DNA of 64,000 nucleotides, from the NCBI GenBank assembly GCA_943737045.1, contig CALSFV010000001.1:186001-250000 (forward strand). Direction: 5' to 3'. The notes below the pieces were generated by a model. The model was not told where the DNA came from. It worked only from the letters and a program-made list of their open reading frames with translations, and did not search any database. Shown in pieces: positions 11,481-22,180 of this stretch (position 1 is its first letter; each line of letters starts with the position of its first letter). The translations under genes and the position numbers were made by a program. The DNA is from Parapristionchus giblindavisi. Taxonomy: Eukaryota; Nematoda; Chromadorea; Rhabditida; Diplogasteridae.

Positions 11481-12805
11481 GCATATAATGAAGGAAGAAA
11501 TACGATCTCCCATATGCGTTCTCATCAGAATTCCTCTTGACCATTTCCTTAATCATCATATTTCATAGTGTAAATGATACTTACTAAACAATACCTTACT
11601 TCCTTCTACTGCCATTTTAAGCCCATGTAGTTTATTTTAGTCCTTCAATTTGAGTGGACATCTCCATTTTGGCTAAGTAGAAATCGTTGACCAACTGTCC
11701 TCAATCATTTTTTTTGTCATATATTTTGAATCTTTGTCAAATGGAAATGGGCAAAAAAAAACAGGAAGCAAAAGCTAGGGCAGACGTTCGAAAACATCGC
11801 CTAATCAGCACATAAGTGCGCACACCGAGCTAATTAAAACTATAGCGAGAGAGTGCTGCCAGAGTCGAGAGTCAAATTAGCTCGAGGTGTCCCATTAAAC
11901 GAAATAATACTCTTCAGACGAATTCAGCGATTTTTTTTCTGAAGATAAAGAAACGCGTTCTCAAGGGTCCCATAGCCGTCATGTATACTCTTGCATTTTT
12001 TTCCCTCTGACGGAAATCCATCTAAACGCTTTTTCTACACTTATGCCTCTCACTCCTGCTCATTATATTTGTTGGAAATAAAATAAATAAAGATAGATAT
12101 GAAAAATATTATGCACATATTTCAACGAAAACACCAAATGTTATGCTCAAATAAGTTCCTTTATTCGGCGTTTTTTTTTTCGTGCTGTCCTCCTCGCGTA
12201 ATTTTTGTTGTTCGTCCTCTCGAACGTCACATTTTCAATGCATCCAGATTTCTTTAATAATATTATTTATAAAATGCTCGTAAATTGATTTCTATATTAT
12301 CATATGTAGGCCACTTACATATATCCTCATATATGTGTAGCTATATATGAATACATACACAACGTGAATACCTCAAAGAATCTTCGTTCTTGGTACTCTC
12401 ATGTCTGTCCTTTATTCTGCACTTGGCGAAATGACACCTGCGGTCTTCTCCCATTTATGTATTAACTGAATTCTTATAATAGTATGGGTCTTCTCGCGAA
12501 AACAAACGAATCACAAGAAAAAAAGAGGGTATGAGAGAGAGACTGCTAGTACATACGCAGAGAAGAGAGGTAGAGGTAGAGATGGAAGAGTAAGAGATAG
12601 TACTAGGAACAAGAGGATAGGAGACGAAGAAGATGAAGAAGGACTGATAAATAGTGACCAAGGACAGTGTTATGAATGTTTATGGTCATCATTACCTGTC
12701 TCGTTCACTTTGTATTTATATATTTATATTATTATATAAATAAAAATATTATTATTATATATAGCGTAATATATGCGTTTGCATTGTAATGAGTAAAAGA
12801 ACATC
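11481..12805. other. gene-free stretch
   Basis: Apart from the MITE remnant at 11820-11898, no feature is recognised. AT-rich alternating tracts occur around 12715-12770. Confidence 0.4.
11820..11898. mobile_element. MITE family A, internally deleted copy
   Basis: ACACCGAGCTAATT is joined directly to GCGAGAGAGTG, CCAGAG and CAAATTAGCTCGAGGTGTCCCATTAA. Most of the left arm is missing. Confidence 0.6.
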
Positions 12806-12903
12806 CGACCTAACTTAGCTCTCCGCTTTGGCAACGGTCTCTCGTAGACAAAGAAAGTTAGAGAGCATGGTCAGAGTATAGAGTAAAATTATTTTGGGGA
12901 TAT
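12806..12903. mobile_element. MITE family A, diverged copy
   Basis: CTCTCCGCTTTGGCAACG, CTCTCGTAGACAAAGAAAG and AGAGTAAAATTA segments keep the family order; the ends are eroded. Confidence 0.6.
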
Positions 12904-12914
12904 TTCCTGTATTT

Positions 12915-13240
12915 TCACAATCAGCGGTGCGGTCGGTTCGAGTAAGCTGTCCGTTCCACTCTCGCCAACTCCATCAACAGAAAGGATCAACAGTCGAATC
13001 CCCTCCTAGAAGGCTTTGGAATGCCTGGAGGTGTACTTCCAACTGTCAAGCAGGCCTAATGGACGATAGCGGAACGTTTTCGTGGGTTTTCTACATCAAT
13101 CAACAAGTTTCAGTTCGAACGTTTTCTTGAATGGAGAATTACATCTCTCAGAGACGGAAGAAAGTACTTACAAGAATATCCCCCCCTGCCCCTGACGTAC
13201 TCTTCTGCACTTAGTGCTGATAAGATAAATGTATTGTATT
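12915..13240 (+). repeat. LINE-like relic, copy 2
   Basis: Colinear with 10859-11060 and 44590-44875. The end of one frame reads WRITSLRDGRKYLQ, paralleled at the 44 kb copy by SWIEINSLRDERIN. Both are followed by a proline-rich piece and a GCTGATAAGATAAA tail. I read this as the 3' end of a non-LTR retrotransposon; the clade is not assignable by eye. Confidence 0.45.
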
Positions 13241-13447
13241 GTCGCAATCAGCAGGTGCATCGACCTAGCAAAATTAGTTCCCACTCCAAGGTTGGCCGTG
13301 ACGTTTCACTAACTGCATTAACCCCAGTCCATGCTTCGGTTTGTCAATTATTTTGTGGCTCCCTGAGGTAAATGACACTAGGAAGAAAGGTCCAATATAC
13401 TATAATATCTTTATCTGCTATAATATTTTGTTTGTTTAGGCCAATAA

Positions 13448-13510
13448 ATTGCTAGCGAGAGAGAGGGAGAGAGGGAGAGAGAGTGAGAGAGGGAGAGAGG
13501 GAGAGAGTGG
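13448..13510. repeat. GAGA-type simple repeat
   Basis: Imperfect GAGAGAGGGA units. Confidence 0.8.
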
Positions 13511-13579
13511 TAATCCGTCCCTTCTTATTCCTTCCTTGCTCATATTTCAATAGGGTTTCAAGCTCCTGATCACTTCCGT

Positions 13580-13685
13580 AAATGCACCCCTTAGCTAATT
13601 TGACCGCTCTGGCCACAGTCTTTAGCTGTCAAGCAGTGTGGCCAGAGCGGAGAGGTTCAAATAAGCTTGGGGTAGATGTCTTTAA
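13580..13685. mobile_element. MITE family A copy
   Basis: GCACCCCTTAGCTAATTTGA, CCGCTCTGGCCACA and TGTGGCCAGAGCGGAGAG pair across a short centre; the right end is GTCTTTAAA. Confidence 0.75.
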
Positions 13686-13949
13686 ACTTCTTTATCCGAG
13701 TTCGATCTCTTCATTTCACACTTTTCCCTTACAAGTTCCCGGTAATATGAACCTGCCCATGTTCCTCTCTCTTTAAAGATGAAGAGCCGAGAATGTTTGA
13801 TTATCCTGTATTTATTCTCAATTTTCTGTATATTATGTATATTTCCAAAAGAAAAGACTATGGCTACTATCAAACGTTGATATCATTTATTTCGGGATAT
13901 GCAGCGCTTGAAACATGCATACTCGCGATCAGATTCATCAAAGTTAATG

Positions 13950-14069
13950 TTGAAGGGAGCGTTACCTCACTCAATGGTCTCTTCATTGCGCACACTATTT
14001 CTCTGTTCTCTAACAACGAGAGAGCATTGCGCTCCGAAGAGACCATTGAGAGAGGTTACCCTCCCTTTA
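13950..14069. mobile_element. MITE family B copy
   Basis: GAAGGGAGCGTTACCTCACT and its complement. The right end CCCTTTAAAGG is fused to the next family A element, so two MITEs share one TTTAA target just upstream of gene G1. Confidence 0.8.
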
Positions 14070-14181
14070 AAGGCACAACCCAAGCTAATTTCACTCTCCG
14101 CGTTGGCTGTACTCTCTGGCCGCAAGCAAGAGAGTGAGGCCAGGGCGGAGAGTTGCAAATTAGCTTGGTGTGTCGCTTTAA
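14066..14181. mobile_element. MITE family A copy beside G1 exon 1
   Basis: TTTAAAGGCACAACCCAAGC at the left and AGCTTGGTGTGTCGCTTTAA at the right. It ends about 65 bp before the G1 splice acceptor and so could influence its promoter. Confidence 0.85.
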
Positions 14182-14245
14182 GAATTGTTCCCTATCTTTT
14201 CATCCATCTGTCTTATTTATACTGAAATTACAATTTTCATTGCAG

Positions 14246-17200
14246 TTGTGCCGACCAAAAACGAATTCAAGCAATGCTGGTGCCGCAAACGCTTTACGAG
14301 CCCTACTTCAATCCGTTCTGGCGCGACTTCGCCGTGGCGACGTGCTTTATCAGCCTATCGGCCTATCTTCTCCTGGCGATTGTAGTGATTTGTTTATGCA
14401 CTAGCCCGGAGGGATGGTCGAAGAGGAAGGTGAGTATTGCGTTTCCAAACAAAATGTATTGCCGAGATGAGTTCAAGATGATTAATGCACAATGGTAGTC
14501 AATACTATATGGCATCAATATGGACAGTATGGGACCTGATTATCAGCGCATACAGGTTAAAGGGAGCGTTACCTCACTCAATGGTCTCTTCGACGCGCAA
14601 TGCTCTCTCGTTGTTGCAGAACAGAAAAATAGTGTGCGCAATGAAGAGACCATTGAGTGAGGTAACTCTCCCTTTAATAGTCGTTTAGTGGCTACCAGTC
14701 CCTCACCAATGGTTTTGTGCTTCATAAAGATATTGAATTTGTGGTCGAACTGATGAAAGTCCCTCCGCTACGTTTTTTTAACTTCAAAGATTGCTTTATC
14801 GTGCTTTCTGAATGTCAGGAACATTTTGTGTGTAGTTTGCTAACAGTGTATCGTATTTTAATGTAGATGCCCCGTGAAAGGGCAGTGTGAACTGAAATCC
14901 TCTGCAAAACATTGATGACGTCATTCCTTCTGTTCCAGCACGAAATCATTCCTCTTCTCGTTGTCGCTTTCATCATCGACTTCCTTCATTTCACCTTCGC
15001 TTCTTGGTACTCGATCTACGTCCCTCAGCAGAATACGGAGACCGTTCGCGTAGGTGTCAAGGCTGTGCAAACATAACGCTTTTTATAACGTGATCCTGAT
15101 CAGTTTAACGGGGTCCAGAGTTTCATTGTATGGTGATCATTGATTGTTGATTGCCGATTCGTCTGTCCTTCATATTTTCATGTCAATGTGTGTCGATCAA
15201 TATTCCGCGACATAATGGTTTCATTCTTAGTGAAAACAGGCTCTCACGCGGCGTATATGTAAAACCCAATATTTTCTTCACAGTGCGATGATTTTCAGTT
15301 GGAAGAGAAAGAAAATAGAATCTGATTTGTTATATTTGTTTATTTATAACACTTATGATACATCATAAACAAGTTTCCACAATTCTTTCAGTACGCCTTG
15401 ATCTACGGCAGTCGAGAAGACTCCGACCTAGTGTTCACCACGATCAATGGATGTACTGTTGTGCTCAACTATATCGGATACTCGTGGCGGCTCGTCGCCT
15501 GCTTGGAAGTGGTAATACAACAGTTTAGACAAATTGTTTTGGCACTGTGAAAAGAAAATTTCAAAATGAATTTCAGTAATTTCAGAAAAAAAGAGAAAGT
15601 GAAAACTGAAAAAAAGGAAGAATGAAGAAATTTGATGGTAACCCGGCTACGAAATATCCATGAGCTGATAAAGTTGTTTCAATGTAAATGCCAAGAAAAT
15701 TTGATCTCTCGCATTATTTTCGTCGTTCTTTGCGTTGTTCTGAACCTTTGACATCATAATCTTAGGTCAATAGAACTCCCAGCGTCATTCAGATGCACTG
15801 ATAGAAAGGGTGCGAGAGATATAATCGGGTTACGTTCAGCTTATTGTTTGATCAAACGAGTGAGCGCTAAGCATAAAATGATAGTTAACTGCGACTGACT
15901 TTCATTCAAAGGAAAACCGAATATCGAAAATTTCATATTGTCAACTTGAGAAGAAAAAAAAGAGTTTGAAATACAAATGTGATTTGTTCCAATTGACCGG
16001 GTGGTAGATATAATAAATATAAATCGGTCCACTGCCATTTCTTTGAGTAATATCATGACTAGACATTAAATGAACACTGCAATCGAACGATAATTTGAAA
16101 AAAATATAACATTATTTCGAAAAATCTCATACAATATTATTTCAGTCCATAGCAATTCATCGATTTATCACACTGACAATGAATCGTCGAATGCGCCCAA
16201 CGATGATCTACACTATAGCTACAATTTTATGCATGATCATGGTAATCAAAAGAAAGGAAAAATTTAGCAACGCTGGTCAAAATAAATTTTACGAGAATAC
16301 ACAAAATTTGCGTTTGGCAAATCCGGTACTACTTTGAATTTTTAAATTAAATTAATTAGGCAATTTAATGGGAAAAATGTATACTGGCAAATATCATTTT
16401 ATAAATATCTTTTTTTTTGCTTGAATTGGACGCTTTGACGAATCAGTCACTAAAGTTGTGTTTCACATAACAAGAAATCCTGAAACATATGTGTCAGAGT
16501 GAAAAATATCCATGTTGGACTGTTTTTTTTAGTACACCCCGACTTAATTTGAAACTCTCCGCTCTGGCCACACTCTCTCGTAAACAAAGAAAGTGAGATT
16601 GACAGAGCGGAGAGATTCAAAATAGCCCGGGTTGTGCCTTTAAATAACTTTGATAATAATTCATTATCGATTTAACGCTTATTTTTCATTCAATCTTCAT
16701 TTTTTTTTTAATTTTTAATAAGAATTCTTAAAATTATTGCATTTCATAATTCAGAAAAATTAATCTGTTTTGTATAGGTAGCAGCCATTATCTTTATGCA
16801 CAACCGAGGTCGGCAATTGTCCAGTGATTTCTGGTGTTCAGATCGATATTATAATGGATCGATGAGAGAGGTAAACGAACATTAGTATTTATTTTATTGT
16901 GGCAGTTTTCAAATGAAGGGGTTCAGAATTCGAGAAACTTTATTGATCTTCTATCTATGCTATTTGATAATGTAATGAAAACTTTGAGGACTTTTAAGTA
17001 TTTTTTATGATAGTGATAACAGAGTTATTGTCTGTGAATTCATTTCCAACGAAAATTTATTGGGAAATCAAAACTTAAAATAAGTACTCTGCAGGTGCTG
17101 GACGTTCTTCATACTTCTTGCCTGGTTATAGCTCTCGCATTGAATCTCGCAACTCTCATTCAACGATTGGTATCAGGTATATTTCTAAAATACAAAGATA

Positions 17201-20200
17201 TATATTTTTTCGAAAGTTAAACAATTGGTTGCCACTAAATGATTAATGCATGGGAAGGTGCAGATACAAGGGACACTTTGATCTTGAGATATTCTTCTGC
17301 CTTCGCAATGTGATCATGCCAATTCATGCCAACTCATGCCAGTTCGAGTTTATTCATTGACATTAATGTCTGCAGGAACTCGTGATTCGTCGAGTGATAT
17401 AGGAGCGACTCTCACTCTGCTCCTCGCATTGCCTCATTCTACAATGGACGCGATACTATGGCAGTTCGAACTCTATCATCTACGAGGTAATAAAAAGAAT
17501 AATTATTTATTTATTATATTATGAACCGTGTTTCTTGTAAATGCATAAATCTTTATTATTGTTGTTACATCACGCCCGTCACTTTTTTCAAATCAATTTT
17601 CCCTAGTTATTTGACCAGTGAACTGAAACTTCATAACTAAAAGAATGCAGTCTGTCAAGTGGTGTCTTTTATTCGCGAATCACATCAACGTGATACGCGA
17701 CCGGCTTAACATATTTATTTTCTTTTCGACGGTCGCGACGCGTCCTCCAAGGCGCCCGAAAGGGGAATTCGTAGAGACCTGATGTATAGAGAGCCGTAAT
17801 CGTCGTTGATTATCGTTAATTATCATATTCAAATACTAAATTATCATTATATATTCATTTCATTATCTATTATTATTTGAGTACGAAAGTAGCCACTCAA
17901 TTACATCCTGTAATCATCCTATGTTTACCACTTAGCAGCGCCCATGACTCCGCCCACGGGGTTTTCGAATTGTCATCAGTCTTCTCTTCTCTCCTTTCCC
18001 AGGCTGTGACGTCGTTTTCTCTCTTTAGTTTTCTTTTATTATGTGTTAATTAATTGTTCGTCGTTTCTCCCAATAGTTTAGTAGATTAGCTTCGTGTTTC
18101 TTTGTTATTGTAGATAAATATCATTGTGTAACTTACGCTCGTGTCGTGTTCACAGTTTATTGAATTGGTCGTAATCATTTCATCATTATTTGTCATCCTC
18201 ATTGATTAGTGAGGGGAGTCTTGATCTGTCTTCGTCTCTGCCTAGTATTCATTCAATTCAATCTTGCTTCTTCTGTTGCCGTTCTAACTTTGTGAAAGGA
18301 ACGGTGACATTCTTCTCTTTGTGGTGGCGCCGATTGAACTTTGTGAACCAATCGGTGTCGATTCTTTGTGATAACTGAAGCCTAACTTTGTGAAAGGGTG
18401 GAAGTTAATTCTTTGTGAGAACTGAAGCCTAACTTTGTGAAAAGGTGGAAGTTAATTCTTTGTGCGAACTGAAGCCTAACTTTGTGAAAAGGTGGAAGTT
18501 AATTCTTTGTGATTGTCGATAGTTCACTTTGTGGAAGAACTATCGTCAAATTATCAAGTGCGCTTCGACTAGAATTAGATCTAGCTCGTGCGTTATCTTG
18601 TACATGGGGGCCAAGCCGTGCCGAACAGAGGACAATTGGATGAATACTAAGTGGAGCAAGCAGATGCAAGGAGGAATAAGAGGAGTAGCAGAAACCAGTC
18701 GTCGTCGTCGAGGGGAGCCTACACGACAGGACCCTATGGATATTGGATATTGTTCAAGGACGGAGGATCGCGAGGAGCGCGAGGCTGTGGATAGCCTTAT
18801 CATATTGGATAATCTGAAAGAGAATGGATTGTGTGGACGTGAATTAAGAGATGTTTCTTCGGAGTTGGAGTTCCATACTGAGAGGTTGTATGGAGATGAT
18901 TCTGATCGTTTGAATGAAGAGAGAATTAAAGTATTTAACCGAATATGTAGAGGGCACAAGAAATATGGACAATTATTAAGATTCTGGTATGAAGGCGCAT
19001 CATATATGGAATTGAGGGATTATATGTTATATGGAAGAGAGCCACCGAATTATTATCGATTAATAACGTGTCGATTTTGTTGTGGCACGGATCACAAGAT
19101 TTTGCAATGTCCCGCTTTTTGGGAGCGTAAGGGAGGAGATGATGAAGTGGATACGAATATATGTGAAGTACAATGTGTGGATAAAGTATGTGTAGAGACT
19201 AATGATACCCAAGTTGGAGAAGAAGCTCAGGATGAAGCTGAAGATGCTCAATGTGAATTAAATGGAGGATTACAAGGACGAGTGTGTTTCGATAAGGATA
19301 TTGAGGATAATATGGCCACGGAGAGTACTGATACTCAGGGAGATCAGGTGAAGACCGTTGGACCCACAGTTTTGGAAGTGTATTCAGGAGTAAATAAGAG
19401 GAGTAATGAGGAAGTTGTTGGCACGGATATGAAGAAGCCGTGTATTGTATCGAAGCAAAGTGCCTTGGAGTCTATGGTTATGGAGTTGAGCGTCAAGGAT
19501 GAGGTCATTAGTGCAAGTAATGGGAATCGTATGAGTGAAGTGGGAGCGAGTTTATCTAAGAGAGTCGATCTACATGGTCATATTGTTGAACAGGAGAATA
19601 TTATTAAAGAAGAGTATATTGTCAAGCGAGAGGTTACTGTTAATGAGAAGGATATTTTTAAAGAAGATGATATTAGTAAGAAAGGTATTAAAGAAGATGA
19701 TGATAGTGAAGAAAAGGATATTGTTGAAGAGTTTGAGGATGCTATTAAGAAGAAGGATATTGCTAAAAAGGAAGATGATATTGAAGAGAATGTTATCAAG
19801 GAAGAGTATATAGTCGATCAAGATGATTTGGAGATGAAAGATATTATCGAAGACAATGATGTTGAGGAAACGGATATTGCTGAGAAAGAGGATATTGTTA
19901 AGAAGAAGGATACTATTGAAGATAAGAATGTGGAGGGAAAGGATATTGTTGAGCGGAAGGATGCTGTGAAGGAGGATATTGCTGAAGAGGAGGACATCGA
20001 GAAGGATAATATTGTGAAGGAGGTTGCTGTCGAGCAGGTCAAGAAGGATAAGAAGGTCATGGAAGTTGCTGATAATATAGCTGCTACGAATAGACTTGAT
20101 AGTATTATTGGAGATGGAAAGAATGATAGTAAGGAGGAGATCGTAAAGGAGAATTTGGATGGATTTGTTAGTGGAGATGGAAAGAAGGTCAGCGAGGAGA

Positions 20201-22180
20201 TCGTGATGAAGAATTGTGAAGGTAGAGTGTCGGTGAAGATGGATTCAGGAGCTGTATCGTGTGAGATTGTGTTGGATCAGAATATGAAGGTGGAGATATT
20301 GGATCGAAGGAAAGTGGTCCCAAGAGAACCGGATAAGAAGTTGCCGTTGGTATTGTCACATGATGTGAAGGTTGAACAACTGGATCGAAGGAAGGTGATC
20401 CTGAAAGAACCTGATAAGGAGTTATCGTCGGTCTTGTCGAGAGGGGAGCCGATGTCGTTCAAGGAAGAAGGAAGCTGGACGCCCGTCGTCATTAATCATA
20501 TTCATTCATTGTTCATTTTGTATCATACTTATTCATGTTATGCTTTTTCATATTATCATCGTCACTTACCCCATTATCAACTACCGTAATCTCATCTACA
20601 TCTCAAACACCTACAACCGTATCATCGTCGTTGATTATCTCTTTATGCGCAAGGCATACAATCGTATCGTCGTCATTCATTATCACGTTATGCGCAAGGC
20701 ATACTCATTCGTCAACTTTCGTTGCTGCTGAAGAGGTCGAGCCGTTACCGTAATCCCCATCGTCGTTGAGATTGAATGCGAGGACGCATTCTGTGAGGGA
20801 AGCGGCATGTATAGAGAGCCGTAATCGTCGTTGATTATCGTTAATTATCATATTCAAATACTAAATTATCATTATATATTCATTTCATTATCTATTATTA
20901 TTTGAGTACGAAAGTAGCCACTCAATTACATCCTGTAATCATCCTATGTTTACCACTTAGCAGCGCCCATGACTCCGCCCACGGGGTTTTCGAATTGTCA
21001 TCAGTCTTCTCTTCTCTCCTTTCCCAGGCTGTGACGTCGTTTTCTCTCTTTAGTTTTCTTTTATTATGTGTTAATTAATTGTTCGTCGTTTCTCCCAATA
21101 GTTTAGTAGATTAGCTTCGTGTTTCTTTGTTATTGTAGATAAATATCATTGTGTAACTTACGCTCGTGTCGTGTTCACAGTTTATTGAATTGGTCGTAAT
21201 CATTTCATCATTATTTGTCATCCTCATTGATTAGTGAGGGGAGTCTTGATCTGTCTTCGTCTCTGCCTAGTATTCATTCAATTCAATCTTGCTTCTTCTG
21301 TTGCCGTTCTAACTTTGTGAAAGGAACGGTGACATTCTTCTCTTTGTGGTGGCGCCGATTGAACTTTGTGAACCAATCGGTGTCGATTCTTTGTGATAAC
21401 TGAAGCCTAACTTTGTGAAAGGGTGGAAGTTAATTCTTTGTGAGAACTGAAGCCTAACTTTGTGAAAAGGTGGAAGTCAATTCTTTGTGATTGTCGATAG
21501 CTCACTTTGTGAAAGAGCTATCGTCAAATTATCAAGTGCGCCTCGACTAGAATTAGATCTAGCTCGTGCGTTAACTTGTACACTGATCGCGGGGTAAAGT
21601 AGGACCGAAGACGTTAGTGCAGAGCTTGGTTATGCCATAGGTAAACGAAGAGTTGGATCATATTAGTTTATTGGTCAGACGCGTTTCGGGTGTTCAAACC
21701 GAAGAAGAGATAAGGCCCTATGAATTGGCCTAGAATTATATCTGGCATGGCAGAGATATCGTGCAGTACTATAATAAATAAAAGAGACATAATTAAACTA
21801 ATTGTAAATATTTCAATTAGAAATCTTCTTTAGTACACTATTCCTGTATGATGTGAAAACATGGGTAGCATGGATGATTCACGTTTCACTTCCTTTTCTA
21901 GAGAAGGGTCGGAATTGACAATAACAATTCTGACGACATAAATAAGAAATATGTATTTATATTTTAATATTAATTATTTTCAGAGATGTTCAAATTCCTT
22001 CCCGAATACATCCACTTCCATCTGGCTGAGTATCGTCTACTCCTCTATTGCGGTCTATCGCTCATCTTCGTCGAGGAGATTAGAAATGAGATCATGAGAG
22101 TGGTCAAAAGTGGTTTCGTGATCACTCGAAGTAGAGTGAATAGTCTTCGATCGACACAGCAAACTCCGGTTGAAGTATAG
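14246..22180 (+). CDS. G1: seven-transmembrane receptor-like protein, 321 aa, eight exons
   Basis: Exons: 14246-14429 (ATG at 14274), 14939-15049, 15392-15511, 16146-16241, 16778-16870, 17095-17176, 17376-17486 and 21984-22180 (TAG). Phases are 0,0,0,0,0,1,1, all with GT..AG borders, giving 321 codons. The protein has about seven hydrophobic segments (roughly residues 18-42, 53-75, 98-125, 148-168, 193-215, 228-250, 268-288), an HRF motif after the third, and a basic C-terminal tail. Size and layout fit nematode serpentine chemoreceptor-like GPCRs; I cannot assign a named family. The acceptor TTTCATTGCAG lies 28 bp before the ATG, suggesting trans-splicing. Intron 1 holds a family B MITE, intron 4 a family A MITE and intron 7 a 3.8 kb LTR element. 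G3 is its near-identical paralogue. The exon model is firm; ligand and function are unknown. Confidence 0.8.
14557..14676. mobile_element. MITE family B in G1 intron 1
   Basis: TTAAAGGGAGCG at the left and CTCTCCCTTTAA at the right, with CTCAATGGTCTCTTCGACGC inside. Intron 1 of G3 is 177 bp and lacks it, so insertion postdates the G1/G3 duplication or G3 lost it. Confidence 0.85.
15620..15690 (+). repeat. LINE 3' relic in G1 intron 3
   Basis: GAATGAAGAAATTTGATGGT, CCCGGCTACGAAATATCCAT and GCTGATAAAGTTG match, in opposite orientation, the fragment at 47708-47860 that reads as a reverse-transcriptase C-terminus. The same relic is in G3 intron 3 (46837-46907), so it predates that duplication. 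Confidence 0.5.
16531..16643. mobile_element. MITE family A in G1 intron 4
   Basis: ACACCCCGACTTAATTTGAA at the left and GGGTTGTGCCTTTAA at the right, with paired ACTCTCCGCTCTGG and AGAGCGGAGAG. It is present at the same intron position in G2 (33851), G3 (47902) and G4 (62865), so it was in the ancestral gene. Confidence 0.85.
17783..18604 (+). repeat. 5' LTR (822 bp)
   Basis: TG..CA termini. Three tandem copies of a 47 bp unit containing AACTGAAGCCTAACTTTGTG (about 18371-18511). A 9 bp hairpin at 18517-18545. It is 47 bp longer than the 3' LTR because of the extra unit. Confidence 0.93.
18604..20589 (+). CDS. Gag-like protein with CCHC zinc knuckle (661 aa)
   Basis: I chose the ATG at 18604, whose A is the last base of the 5' LTR and whose TG opens the putative primer-binding site; the frame is open further upstream into the LTR. 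A retroviral-type zinc knuckle, C-X2-C-X4-H-X4-C, lies at residues 156-169 (19069-19110), the usual nucleic-acid-binding mark of Gag nucleocapsid. Residues about 330-485 are a highly charged low-complexity region of degenerate Asp-Ile-(Val/Ala)-Glu/Lys units. Near the C-terminus a unit containing LDRRKV and EPDK is duplicated (about 20298-20345 and 20379-20426). No catalytic Pol motif follows before the stop, and none lies between the stop and the 3' LTR. It is the only ORF of the LTR element. Gag identity is inferred from position and zinc knuckle. Confidence 0.8.
   Translation: MGAKPCRTEDNWMNTKWSKQMQGGIRGVAETSRRRRGEPTRQDPMDIGYCSRTEDREEREAVDSLIILDNLKENGLCGRELRDVSSELEFHTERLYGDDSDRLNEERIKVFNRICRGHKKYGQLLRFWYEGASYMELRDYMLYGREPPNYYRLITCRFCCGTDHKILQCPAFWERKGGDDEVDTNICEVQCVDKVCVETNDTQVGEEAQDEAEDAQCELNGGLQGRVCFDKDIEDNMATESTDTQGDQVKTVGPTVLEVYSGVNKRSNEEVVGTDMKKPCIVSKQSALESMVMELSVKDEVISASNGNRMSEVGASLSKRVDLHGHIVEQENIIKEEYIVKREVTVNEKDIFKEDDISKKGIKEDDDSEEKDIVEEFEDAIKKKDIAKKEDDIEENVIKEEYIVDQDDLEMKDIIEDNDVEETDIAEKEDIVKKKDTIEDKNVEGKDIVERKDAVKEDIAEEEDIEKDNIVKEVAVEQVKKDKKVMEVADNIAATNRLDSIIGDGKNDSKEEIVKENLDGFVSGDGKKVSEEIVMKNCEGRVSVKMDSGAVSCEIVLDQNMKVEILDRRKVVPREPDKKLPLVLSHDVKVEQLDRRKVILKEPDKELSSVLSRGEPMSFKEEGSWTPVVINHIHSLFILYHTYSCYAFSYYHRHLPHYQLP
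18605..18622 (+). promoter_or_regulatory. putative primer-binding site
   Basis: TGGGGGCCAAGCCGTGCC starts directly after the LTR with the TGG expected from a tRNA CCA end. The matching tRNA was not identified; none of the tRNAs in this window ends in the complementary bases. Confidence 0.55.
20590..20807 (+). other. LTR element 3' untranslated stretch and polypurine tract
   Basis: About 200 bp with repeats of ATCGTCGTTGATTATC and GCGCAAGGCATAC type. It ends in the purine-rich GTGAGGGAAGCGGCA directly before the 3' LTR, a weak polypurine-tract candidate. Confidence 0.5.
20808..21582 (+). repeat. 3' LTR (775 bp)
   Basis: Same termini as the 5' LTR but only two of the 47 bp units (about 21396-21489). 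Its hairpin at 21495-21523 differs from the 5' copy by a compensated base pair. Confidence 0.93.

Larger units (their letters stand above)
17783..21582 (+). mobile_element. non-autonomous LTR retrotransposon with Gag-like ORF only
   Basis: Two long direct repeats (17783-18604 and 20808-21582) begin TGTATAGAGAGCC and end CTTGTACA. They are flanked by the four-base duplication CTGA at 17779-17782 and 21583-21586. The paralogous introns of G2 (35575) and G3 (49753) have the uninterrupted site GACCTGATCGCGG or GACCTGATAGCGG. The 2.2 kb interior holds one ORF with a zinc knuckle and no protease, reverse transcriptase, RNase H or integrase, so mobility must be supplied in trans. The LTRs differ at only a handful of positions plus one 47 bp unit, so insertion is fairly recent. 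It lies in sense orientation inside intron 7 of G1. Confidence 0.93.

Noticed and set aside
18546..18959. 137-codon minus-strand frame
   Set aside because: Antisense of the Gag-like ORF.
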